Below the pieces are notes generated by a model. The model had not been told where the DNA came from. It was given only the letters and a program-made list of their open reading frames with translations, and searched no databases. A DNA stretch of 64,000 nt from the NCBI GenBank assembly GCA_034509425.1, contig JAVTVJ010000032.1, forward strand, positions 5,901,501 through 5,965,500, read 5' to 3'. The DNA comes from Eopsaltria australis (taxonomy: Eukaryota > Chordata > Aves > Passeriformes > Petroicidae). This document shows, one piece after another, positions 35,401 through 45,392 of the stretch (position 1 is its first letter; the number at the start of each line of letters is the position of its first letter). The position numbers and the translations under genes are program-made.

Positions 35401-36667
35401 TTAATTATGTGCAACTTTGCATAAAAGATATATTTTGCTACATTTACATAGACATTTAAAATTAAAGTTCAGACCACAAAGAATATCTCTTCAGAGTCAG
35501 ACCTCTGCAAATCTATAGCTTAAAAAGAAATTTAAAACAAAATTAACATGTAGGAGAGAGTTCAGAAAGCAGTAACTTGCAGTTGCACCATTCTGACAAA
35601 ATATGCTGAAAGAAGATACTATAGAGGAAGGGCGTTTCAGATTCTTTCCAAAAAGATGTATGCCTCAAGTCACCTGAAACAGATATGTCATCTGCCTGCC
35701 CTTCAGAAAAACAAAAAAAGGTCCCTGAATTCCACCCAATTTCATCCAAAGTTTTGATATGCATAATTTCTGAATTCTGGATTGATGAAATTTTGCATAA
35801 ATTATATATTCAAGAAATGCACATCTATTTGTTCCCAGCAAACTATCCCTTTTACAACACTTCTACTCCAAAAATCACTTTGAATTGTATTTACACAGAA
35901 AGCCTAAGGCCAACCAAGAAATCCCCATAAAAAAAGCCTTAACCTAACTGGAAATGAAAAATCTAGGCATAGAAATATGTTTTCACATGCAACCATGGGT
36001 AAAAAGGACATGCCACATTTAGCTAAGATTTCACTTTGAAATACATATATATATTAAATATAACAGAATATTTCATTAGCAGTAATGATACCACAGTCAT
36101 GCCTGCAGCATCTCTCATGGTCAGAGTCAAAACTATCCTCAGCTGTAACAAGTTTTACTGCATTTTTTACTGTGTTCTTGACTTGCCCTGAATAACAAGA
36201 GTTTGGCAATTAACATGGTATTTGAAAGTTCTTTGCTGATTAAGTGGTTACATTTTCTGCTGTCTCTGGTAGGGAACATAAAGAATCAGAAATTGCAAAC
36301 CATCCTCTCTTTTCAGAGATGTAAATAATTTATTAATGCTTTCATAAATGCTACAAAATTAAGAATAAACTAAACCACTGTCAGGAAGAAACCCACTGCC
36401 TAGACAGGAGCATGTATATGAAGTTATATGAAGGAGTGAGCTATGATCCAAAACTCCTGGAAGATCGCTGAGAGCTCCAGGAGGTGAATTTAGCCTCAAA
36501 GTCAAGTAAACTTGAAGAAGCACTTGTAACAAAGAGGCTTTAAAAGGAAACCTGAGTGTTTTAAAACAAAATCTATCTATTGACAATTAACAGAGGCAAT
36601 ATAATGTTATTTGGCATTTGGAAACAGCATACTTTTAAAAAAGATTCAGGTTTGAAATGGTAATAGG
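32401..36667. other. PPFIA2 intron, unique sequence
   Basis: AT-rich intron with short A and T runs. Short frames show no protein resemblance. Nothing else seen. Confidence 0.6.
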
Positions 36668-36672
36668 AGTAT

Positions 36673-37520
36673 TGTTATGATCTAATTATTAAAGATCTTT
36701 AGAGATACCTCTGCCCGAATTAAGGTACAAGCGAGACCATATGCCAATCAATAGTATGAGTTTTATTTGATAGTAAATATGAGAGAGAGAGAGAGAAGAA
36801 AAGAGAGAAAAGGGGGAGTAGGGAGAAAGATGGGGGGACAGAGAGGGACAGGGACAAAGAAGTACCACCACTCCGTGGGTCCCACTGGTGTCCTGATGTC
36901 CTCTTCAGCTGGTCTTGGTGGTGGAAGTCCCCCCAAAAGCACAGAATGCCATGGGTTAATATACACTCAGGCCAGGTGGAAATGTCCAGGCATGTACCCC
37001 CGGGGGAGGGGGCAGCCTCTAGCAGCAGACTCTGCTTGCATCACGTGCAGTCCTGTGGTGCAAGGTGTCTGGGGAGCACTTTGGGGGGTCTGTGATAGAT
37101 TGTGACTCCCCCTCAGCTGCCTCTCACGTGAGAGTCCTGTGGATGTGGCTTGTGGGGTTGGGGGGGCTCCACAGCTGGGCCAGTTTGTGTAATGGAGGAT
37201 GAGTGTGTATTGCCTCTGACCAGAGGTTACGCCATCCTCCTCCCCCCTTCAGCTGGGGGGTAGGACTCTGCAAACTTGGCTTCTGTGAGCTGTGCTTTGC
37301 CCCCACCCCAGAAATGATTCTCAGTACAGCTGATGACTTCAGCTTCTGTGGACGCATTCCTTTCCCTCAGACTGAGATGACCGAACAATAGGCTTTTCCC
37401 TTTATCTAATCTCAGCAGTTTGTCTCAGTTCAAGGTCCCAGTCAGGTACCTTCAGGGAGGCTTCTCTGATCAAAACTTTATATCAATGTTTGAGGCATGA
37501 ACTATTTTCAGTCTCTGACA
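36673..37520 (-). mobile_element. Array LTR A (downstream-most on minus strand)
   Basis: 848 bp. On the minus strand it runs TGTCAGAGA to CATAACA. It has a TATA-like stretch at about 36957-36965, a poly(A) signal at 36762-36767 (AATAAA on minus), a (GA)n tract near 36780 on plus, and two CACGTG motifs (37042-37047 and within 37121-37134). Confidence 0.92.
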
Positions 37521-37779
37521 GCCACCCCGTGACTCAAACATTGTAATTAATGTCTTTTTCCCGGTGATCTTCAGTTTATGGGTTGTCTACGGGGGTGATA
37601 CTTACATAGCAGATAGGAGAAAAGATAGAAGAAGCAGAAGCAATAATACAGGTAATTATACAGCGTACAATAGCTGTCCCAATCATTAAGAATATAAATC
37701 TAATTGCAATCATTAATCTAATTTTCATTAGCTATTGTCTCTAGCCTGTTAGTTCCAAAGAGTGGAGTATGGATATCAG

Positions 37780-38031
37780 CTAGGAGTTGGGGTCTGCTCT
37801 TTGAAACCAGTCTTTGGGTTGGAGCGATTGGAAAAGTTTTGATGTTTGATCAGCAATTTCTTTTATCTTGGCTCGAGCTTTTTTAATTGACACTGTGGCA
37901 TTGTGAACAGTAATACAACATTTAGCTTTAGTAAGCTTTAACATTTCACATACACTTTGCTCTTTTAGTAACAACATGTCTAATGCTAAACGATTTTGTA
38001 AAGCTATTTTTGACACTGGTTGGACTTGCAA
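37780..38031 (-). pseudogene. env: Env transmembrane-subunit fragment, array copy 1
   Basis: An 83-residue frame with the retroviral transmembrane heptad/immunosuppressive-type core (LQNRLALDMLLLKEQ) and a Cys motif: C28, C38, C39, that is CX9CC rather than the usual CX6CC. An N-glycosylation site (NAT) follows, then a second amphipathic helix. The frame stops before the membrane anchor. A hydrophobic stretch that could be the anchor is still readable just downstream (about 37620-37700), in the same frame past stops. No fusion peptide or furin site precedes it. The copies at 40382 and 43020 encode the same protein. Confidence 0.8.
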
Positions 38032-38115
38032 GTTAAGCTCTCTAAATGCATACTTGGTTTAATCACTGAGGGTATGCACCTGCCATGTGAGATTTTCTAG
38101 AGGTAGGTTGTTGAT

Positions 38116-38529
38116 CTATTTATGGCTTTGTTTAGGGGAGTGTAGTTCTCGCCATGTTCTTTTTGTTAATGAATAGTGGAAGACTTGATTTGGGTAAATG
38201 GATGGGAGTACTATCTCACACTTTAAACTAGCATGTTGAGTTAAACTTAACCGTGAATAAAATTTTCTATCAGAACATCCCCAAGCTAATCTAAGCGGTG
38301 CAGGATAGTTGCTTGTTTTGCAAGTCCAAGTGTCATTATAATTTATCAAATACATTTGGGGAGATGATGTGATCTTTGGTAGTAATGTACTTTTTTCAAC
38401 CCCCTCAGGTATGCCAGTTTTTCTGGGGCTCAGTGAAATGTTGACTTTTGGATGAGACATATTACACATATCTCGACTGTTAAACTCTTGCTCATTATTA
38501 TGATATGCAAAATATGTATTATTAAACAT
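38116..38529 (-). pseudogene. env: Env surface-subunit fragment, array copy 1
   Basis: A 137-residue frame rich in N-glycosylation sites (NNT, NMS, NIS, NDT) and cysteines. It lies just upstream (on minus) of the transmembrane fragment, with an in-frame-type region between them broken by stops. It fits the C-terminal part of a surface subunit by position and composition. I do not recognise a receptor-binding motif. It is identical in the copies at 40718 and 43356. No signal peptide is present, so it is probably a remnant. Confidence 0.6.
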
Positions 38530-39252
38530 ATCTATATATTAAAGCTACAATTATTTTTAGAAATGAAATGACAAGACATAGTGGGGTATAAATCATGCAA
38601 AGGGTTTCTTCTTCATTTCTTCCAGTTTAGATTTCTACCTGTAAAAGATCAGAAAAAAAAAACTCGGTTCGCTCTCGAACCAGGTTAAAAGGACAGGATA
38701 ATCTATTTTTTTTAAGGTTATCTCACAGACTGACTTCAGGACAATTCTGACTTCACACAAGACACAACACAAGAGCACTATTGGGGTGTGGGACCCCTCT
38801 AAACAGGAGTTTTTTAGGCTCCATACAACGCTACGAACAGGAGTTTTTAGGCTCCGCACAAAGTAGGGGCGTGGGTCCCCTCCAAATAGGAAGGCAGGAG
38901 TTTTTAGGCTCCGCACAAAGCACCAAGGAGAGGCTTTTACTACAACTACAGACGGGAGGGCCTCCCCACAAGACACAAGCAGCAGAATTGGCTTCAGGAC
39001 TGAAACCTGCTAATTCTGGATTTACACAACAAAACACACTAAAGGGAATTAAAACCGTCAAATCAGTTTACAACAGTTTCTACAACATCAGAAAAAGTTG
39101 CATCAGAGTTTTTAAGAGTTCAGGATACTACAGGTGAGACGTCAAGCTCCACAACCCCCCTAGAGAAAAACTACAGTAAAATTTCAAAGCATGCAGAATT
39201 TTGGGAGAGGAGACAATATTATTTTGAAAGGCACTTTGGGTCAGAGAATGTT

Positions 39253-39270
39253 ATCCTGCCGACTACGCCA
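39253..39270 (-). promoter_or_regulatory. Primer-binding site, tRNA-Ser type, segment 1
   Basis: The plus strand reads ATCCTGCCGACTACGCCA, which is the 3' end of tRNA-Ser(AGA/UGA) plus CCA. The minus strand is therefore an exact 18-base primer site. It lies four bases inside LTR B. Confidence 0.85.
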
Positions 39271-39274
39271 AAAA

Positions 39275-40122
39275 TGTTATGATCTAATTATTAAAGTTCT
39301 TTAGAGATACCTCTGCCCGAATTAAGGTACAAGCGAGACCATATGCCAATCAATAGTATGAGTTTTATTTGATAGTAAATATGAGAGAGAGAGAGAGAAG
39401 AAAAGAGAGAAAAGGGGGAGTAGGGAGAAAGATGGGGGGACAGAGAGGGACAGGGACAAAGAAGTATCACCACTCCGTGGGTCCCACTGGTGTCCTGATG
39501 TCCTCTTCAGCTGGTCTTGGTGGTGGAAGTCCCCCCAAAAGCACAGAATGCCATGGGTTAATATACACTCAGGCCAGGTGGAAATGTCCAGGCATGTACC
39601 CCCGGGGGAGGGGGCAGCCTCTAGCAGCAGACTCTGCTTGCATCACGTGCAGTCCTGTGGTGCAAGGTGTCTGGGGAGCACTTTGGGGGGTCTGTGATAG
39701 ATTGTGACTCCCCCTCAGCTGCCTCTCACGTGAGAGTCCTGTGGATGTGGCTTGTGGGGTTGGGGGGGCTCCACAGCTGGGCCAGTTTGTGTAATGGAGG
39801 ATGAGTGTGTATTGCCTCTGACCAGAGGTTACGCCATCCTCCTCCCCCCTTCAGCTGGGGGGTAGGACTCTGCAAACTTGGCTTCTGTGAGCTGTGCTTT
39901 GCCCCCACCCCAGAAATGATTCTCAGTACAGCTGATGACTTCAGCTTCTGTGGACGCATTCCTTTCCCTCAGACTGAGATGACCGAACAATAGGCTTTTC
40001 CCTTTATCTAATCTCAGCAGTTTGTCTCAGTTCAAGGTCCCAGTCAGGTACCTTCAGGGAGGCTTCTCTGATCAAAACTTTATATCAATGTTTGAGGCAT
40101 GAACTATTTTCAGTCTCTGACA
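39275..40122 (-). mobile_element. Array LTR B
   Basis: 848 bp, nearly identical to LTR A. Among the few differences are one base near the start (TTCTTT against ATCTTT) and AGTATCACC against AGTACCACC. Confidence 0.92.
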
Positions 40123-40381
40123 GCCACCCCGTGACTCAAACATTGTAATTAATGTCTTTTTCCCGGTGATCTTCAGTTTATGGGTTGTCTACGGGGGTGA
40201 TACTTACATAGCAGATAGGAGAAAAGATAGAAGAAGCAGAAGCAATAATACAGGTAATTATACAGCGTACAATAGCTGTCCCAATCATTAAGAATATAAA
40301 TCTAATTGCAATCATTAATCTAATTTTCATTAGCTATTGTCTCTAGCCTGTTAGTTCCAAAGAGTGGAGTATGGATATCAG

Positions 40382-40633
40382 CTAGGAGTTGGGGTCTGCT
40401 CTTTGAAACCAGTCTTTGGGTTGGAGCGATTGGAAAAGTTTTGATGTTTGATCAGCAATTTCTTTTATCTTGGCTCGAGCTTTTTTAATTGACACTGTGG
40501 CATTGTGAACAGTAATACAACATTTAGCTTTAGTAAGCTTTAACATTTCACATACACTTTGCTCTTTTAGTAACAACATGTCTAATGCTAAACGATTTTG
40601 TAAAGCTATTTTTGACACTGGTTGGACTTGCAA
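40382..40633 (-). pseudogene. env: Env transmembrane fragment, array copy 2
   Basis: 83 residues, identical to the frame at 37780-38031, including CX9CC and the glycosylation site. Confidence 0.8.
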
Positions 40634-40717
40634 GTTAAGCTCTCTAAATGCATACTTGGTTTAATCACTGAGGGTATGCACCTGCCATGTGAGATTTTCT
40701 AGAGGTAGGTTGTTGAT

Positions 40718-41131
40718 CTATTTATGGCTTTGTTTAGGGGAGTGTAGTTCTCGCCATGTTCTTTTTGTTAATGAATAGTGGAAGACTTGATTTGGGTAAA
40801 TGGATGGGAGTACTATCTCACACTTTAAACTAGCATGTTGAGTTAAACTTAACCGTGAATAAAATTTTCTATCAGAACATCCCCAAGCTAATCTAAGCGG
40901 TGCAGGATAGTTGCTTGTTTTGCAAGTCCAAGTGTCATTATAATTTATCAAATACATTTGGGGAGATGATGTGATCTTTGGTAGTAATGTACTTTTTTCA
41001 ACCCCCTCAGGTATGCCAGTTTTTCTGGGGCTCAGTGAAATGTTGACTTTTGGATGAGACATATTACACATATCTCGACTGTTAAACTCTTGCTCATTAT
41101 TATGATATGCAAAATATGTATTATTAAACAT
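40718..41131 (-). pseudogene. env: Env surface fragment, array copy 2
   Basis: 137 residues, identical to the frame at 38116-38529. Confidence 0.6.
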
Positions 41132-41901
41132 ATCTATATATTAAAGCTACAATTATTTTTAGAAATGAAATGACAAGACATAGTGGGGTATAAATCATGC
41201 AAAGGGTTTCTTCTTCATTTCTTCCAGTTTAGATTTCTACCTGTAAAAGATCAGAAAAAAAAAACTCGGTTCGCTCTCGAACCAGGTTAAAAGGACAGGA
41301 TAATCTATTTTTTTTAAGGTTATCTCACAGACTGACTTCAGGACAATTCTGACTTCACACAAGACACAACACAAGAGCACTATTGGGGTGTGGGACCCCT
41401 CTAAATAGGAGTTTTAGGCTCCATACAACGCTACGAACAGGAGTTTTCAGGCTCCGCACAAAGTAGGGGCGTGGGTCCCCTCCAAATAGGAGTTTTTTAG
41501 GCTCTGTACAACACCATGAACAGGAGTTTTTAGGCTCCGCACAAAGCACTAAGGAGAGGTTTTTACTACAAACTACAGACGGGAGGGCCTCCCCACAAGA
41601 CACAAGCAGCAGAATTGGCTTCAGGACTGAAACCTGCTAATTCTGGATTTACACAACAAAACACACTAAAGGGAATTAAAACCGTCAAATCAGTTTACAA
41701 CAGTTTCTACAACATCAGAAAAAGTTGCATCAGAGTTTTTAAGAGTTCAGGATACTACAGGTGAGACGTCAAGCTCCACAACCCCCCTAGAGAAAAACTA
41801 CAGTAAAATTTCAAAGCATGCAGAATTTTGGGAGAGGAGACAATATTATTTTGAAAGGCACTTTGGGTCAGAGAATGTTATCCTGCCGACTACGCCAAAA
41901 A

Positions 41902-42760
41902 TGTTATGATCTAATTATTAAAGTTCTTTAGAGATACCTCTGCCCGAATTAAGGTACAAGCGAGACCATATGCCAATCAATAGTATGAGTTTTATTTGAT
42001 AGTAAATATGAGAGAGAGAGAGAGAAGAAAAGAGAGAAAAGGGGGAGTAGGGAGAAAGATGGGGGGACAGAGAGGGACAGGGACAAAGAAGTATCACCAC
42101 TCCGTGGGTCCCACTGGTGTCCTGATGTCCTCTTCAGCTGGTCTCGGTGGTGGAAGTCCCCCCAAAAGCACAGAATGCCATGGGTTAATATACACTCAGG
42201 CCAGGTGGAAATGTCCAGGCATGTCCCCCTGGGGGAGGGGGCAGCCTCTAGCAGCAGACTCTGCTTGCATCACGTGCAGTCCTGTGGTGCAAGGTGTCTG
42301 GGGAGCACTTTGGGGGGTCTGTGATAGACTGTGACTCCCCCTCAGCTGCCTCTCACGTGAGAGTCCTGTGGATGTGGCTTGTGGGGTTGGGGGGGCTCCA
42401 CAGCTGGGCCAGTTTGTGTAATGGAGGATGAGTGTGTATTGCCTCTGACCAGAGGTTACGCCATCCTCCTCCCCCCTTCAGCTGGGGGGTAAGACTGTGC
42501 AAACTTGGCTTCTGTGAGCTGTGCTTTGCCCCCACCCCAAACTCAGCCAGAAATGATTCTCAGTACAGCTGGTGGCTTCAGCCTCTGTGGACGCATTCCT
42601 TTCCCTCAGACTGAGATGATTGAACAATAGGCTTTTCCCTTTATCTAATCTCAGCAGTTTGACTCAGTTCAAAGTCCCAGTCAGGTATCCTTCAGGGAGG
42701 CTTCTCTGATCAAAACTTTATATCAATGTTTGAGGCATGAACTATTTTCAGTCTCTGACA
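41902..42760 (-). mobile_element. Array LTR C, the divergent one
   Basis: 859 bp. Up to about 42144 it matches LTR B exactly. From 42145 on it carries a dense set of private variants, including a 10-bp insertion near 42539, and they continue into internal segment 3 up to 42982. It still has both CACGTG motifs and the AATAAA signal. Confidence 0.92.
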
Positions 42761-43019
42761 GCCACCCCGTGACTCAAACATTGTAATTAATGTCTCTTTC
42801 CCGGTGATCTTCAGTTTATGGGTTGTCCACGGGGGTGATACTTACATAGCAGATAGGAGAAAAGATAGAAGAAGCAGAAGCAATAATACAGGTAATTATA
42901 CAGCGTACAATAGCTGTCCCAATCATTAAGAATATAAATCCAATTGCAATCATTAATCTAATTTTCATTAGCTATTGTCCCCAGCCTGTTAGTTCCAAAG
43001 AGTGGAGTATGGATATCAG

Positions 43020-43271
43020 CTAGGAGTTGGGGTCTGCTCTTTGAAACCAGTCTTTGGGTTGGAGCGATTGGAAAAGTTTTGATGTTTGATCAGCAATTTC
43101 TTTTATCTTGGCTCGAGCTTTTTTAATTGACACTGTGGCATTGTGAACAGTAATACAACATTTAGCTTTAGTAAGCTTTAACATTTCACATACACTTTGC
43201 TCTTTTAGTAACAACATGTCTAATGCTAAACGATTTTGTAAAGCTATTTTTGACACTGGTTGGACTTGCAA
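43020..43271 (-). pseudogene. env: Env transmembrane fragment, array copy 3
   Basis: 83 residues, identical to copies 1 and 2. It lies just outside the variant block that ends at 42982. Confidence 0.8.
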
Positions 43272-43355
43272 GTTAAGCTCTCTAAATGCATACTTGGTTT
43301 AATCACTGAGGGTATGCACCTGCCATGTGAGATTTTCTAGAGGTAGGTTGTTGAT

Positions 43356-43769
43356 CTATTTATGGCTTTGTTTAGGGGAGTGTAGTTCTCGCCATGTTCT
43401 TTTTGTTAATGAATAGTGGAAGACTTGATTTGGGTAAATGGATGGGAGTACTATCTCACACTTTAAACTAGCATGTTGAGTTAAACTTAACCGTGAATAA
43501 AATTTTCTATCAGAACATCCCCAAGCTAATCTAAGCGGTGCAGGATAGTTGCTTGTTTTGCAAGTCCAAGTGTCATTATAATTTATCAAATACATTTGGG
43601 GAGATGATGTGATCTTTGGTAGTAATGTACTTTTTTCAACCCCCTCAGGTATGCCAGTTTTTCTGGGGCTCAGTGAAATGTTGACTTTTGGATGAGACAT
43701 ATTACACATATCTCGACTGTTAAACTCTTGCTCATTATTATGATATGCAAAATATGTATTATTAAACAT
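43356..43769 (-). pseudogene. env: Env surface fragment, array copy 3
   Basis: 137 residues, identical to copies 1 and 2. Confidence 0.6.
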
Positions 43770-44539
43770 ATCTATATATTAAAGCTACAATTATTTTTAG
43801 AAATGAAATGACAAGACATAGTGGGGTATAAATCATGCAAAGGGTTTCTTCTTCATTTCTTCCAGTTTAGATTTCTACCTGTAAAAGATCAGAAAAAAAA
43901 AACTCGGTTCGCTCTCGAACCAGGTTAAAAGGACAGGATAATCTATTTTTTTTAAGGTTATCTCACAGACTGACTTCAGGACAATTCTGACTTCACACAA
44001 GACACAACACAAGAGCACTATTGGGGTGTGGGACCCCTCTAAATAGGAGTTTTAGGCTCCATACAACGCTACGAACAGGAGTTTTCAGGCTCCGCACAAA
44101 GTAGGGGCGTGGGTCCCCTCCAAATAGGAGTTTTTTAGGCTCTGTACAACACCATGAACAGGAGTTTTTAGGCTCCGCACAAAGCACTAAGGAGAGGTTT
44201 TTACTACAAACTACAGACGGGAGGGCCTCCCCACAAGACACAAGCAGCAGAATTGGCTTCAGGACTGAAACCTGCTAATTCTGGATTTACACAACAAAAC
44301 ACACTAAAGGGAATTAAAACCGTCAAATCAGTTTACAACAGTTTCTACAACATCAGAAAAAGTTGCATCAGAGTTTTTAAGAGTTCAGGATACTACAGGT
44401 GAGACGTCAAGCTCCACAACCCCCCTAGAGAAAAACTACAGTAAAATTTCAAAGCATGCAGAATTTTGGGAGAGGAGACAATATTATTTTGAAAGGCACT
44501 TTGGGTCAGAGAATGTTATCCTGCCGACTACGCCAAAAA

Positions 44540-45387
44540 TGTTATGATCTAATTATTAAAGTTCTTTAGAGATACCTCTGCCCGAATTAAGGTACAAGCG
44601 AGACCATATGCCAATCAATAGTATGAGTTTTATTTGATAGTAAATATGAGAGAGAGAGAGAGAAGAAAAGAGAGAAAAGGGGGAGTAGGGAGAAAGATGG
44701 GGGGACAGAGAGGGACAGGGACAAAGAAGTACCACCACTCCGTGGGTCCCACTGGTGTCCTGATGTCCTCTTCAGCTGGTCTTGGTGGTGGAAGTCCCCC
44801 CAAAAGCACAGAATGCCATGGGTTAATATACACTCAGGCCAGGTGGAAATGTCCAGGCATGTACCCCCGGGGGAGGGGGCAGCCTCTAGCAGCAGACTCT
44901 GCTTGCATCACGTGCAGTCCTGTGGTGCAAGGTGTCTGGGGAGCACTTTGGGGGGTTTGTGATGGATTGTTACTCCCCCTCAGCTGCCTCTCACGTGAGA
45001 GTCCTGTGGATGTGGCTTGTGGGGTTGGGGGGGCTCCACAGCTGGGCCAGTTTGTGTAATGGAGGATGAGTGTGTATTGCCTCTGACCAGAGGTTACGCC
45101 ATCCTCCTCCCCCCTTCAGCTGGGGGGTAGGACTCTGCAAACTTGGCTTCTGTGAGCTGTGCTTTGCCCCCACCCCAGAAATGATTCTCAGTACAGCTGA
45201 TGACTTCAGCTTCTGTGGACGCATTCCTTTCCCTCAGACTGAGATGACCGAACAATAGGCTTTTCCCTTTATCTAATCTCAGCAGTTTGTCTCAGTTCAA
45301 GGTCCCAGTCAGGTATCTTCAGGGAGGCTTCTCTGATCAAAACTTTATATCAATGTTTGAGGCATGAACTATTTTCAGTCTCTGACA
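44540..45387 (-). mobile_element. Array LTR D (5'-most on minus strand)
   Basis: 848 bp. It ends at the host flank agtat, with a few private changes near 44957-44973 (for example TTTGTGATGGATTGTTAC). This is the LTR whose promoter would face into the array. Confidence 0.92.
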
Positions 45388-45392
45388 AGTAT

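Larger units (their letters stand above)
37521..39274 (-). mobile_element. Array internal segment 1 (between LTRs A and B)
   Basis: 1754 bp. Reading the minus strand: primer site at 39253-39270, leader with a short repeat block (about 38805-38935), then env fragments. Its leader repeat block is shorter and differently arranged than in segments 2 and 3. Confidence 0.9.
40123..41901 (-). mobile_element. Array internal segment 2 (between LTRs B and C)
   Basis: 1779 bp, the same layout as segment 1 with a longer leader repeat block (about 41400-41560). Primer site at 41880-41897. By eye it is identical to segment 3 except near the left end of segment 3. Confidence 0.9.
42761..44539 (-). mobile_element. 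Array internal segment 3 (between LTRs C and D)
   Basis: 1779 bp. Its left 220 bp share the variant block of LTR C. The remainder, including the leader repeats and primer site (44518-44535), matches segment 2. Confidence 0.9.
36673..45387 (-). mobile_element. Tandem array of an env-only, tRNA-Ser-primed ERV (4 LTRs, 3 internal segments)
   Basis: An 8715-bp block with the order LTR, internal, LTR, internal, LTR, internal, LTR, all on the minus strand. LTRs start at 36673, 39275, 41902 and 44540. The outermost flanks carry a single perfect 5-bp duplication, agtat (36668-36672 and 45388-45392), and the inner junctions carry none. One integration therefore expanded in place, probably by unequal LTR-LTR exchange. 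Each internal segment (1754-1779 bp) has a primer site, leader and env fragments. gag and pol are missing from all. It is in transcriptional sense with PPFIA2. Confidence 0.93.

Noticed and set aside
36767..37105. 112-codon plus-strand frame repeated at 39369, 41996 and 44634
   Set aside because: It lies antisense inside the array LTRs and starts in the (GA)n tract, giving an Arg/Glu-rich low-complexity start. It repeats only because the LTR repeats.
36673..45387. Interpretation as a CRISPR array or satellite
   Set aside because: The period is 2.6 kb, the units have LTR, primer site and env, and the locus is a vertebrate intron.
36673..45387. Three independent insertions of the same family side by side
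   Set aside because: Inner junctions have no target duplications or host sequence between LTR and internal parts. Only the outer edges have agtat.
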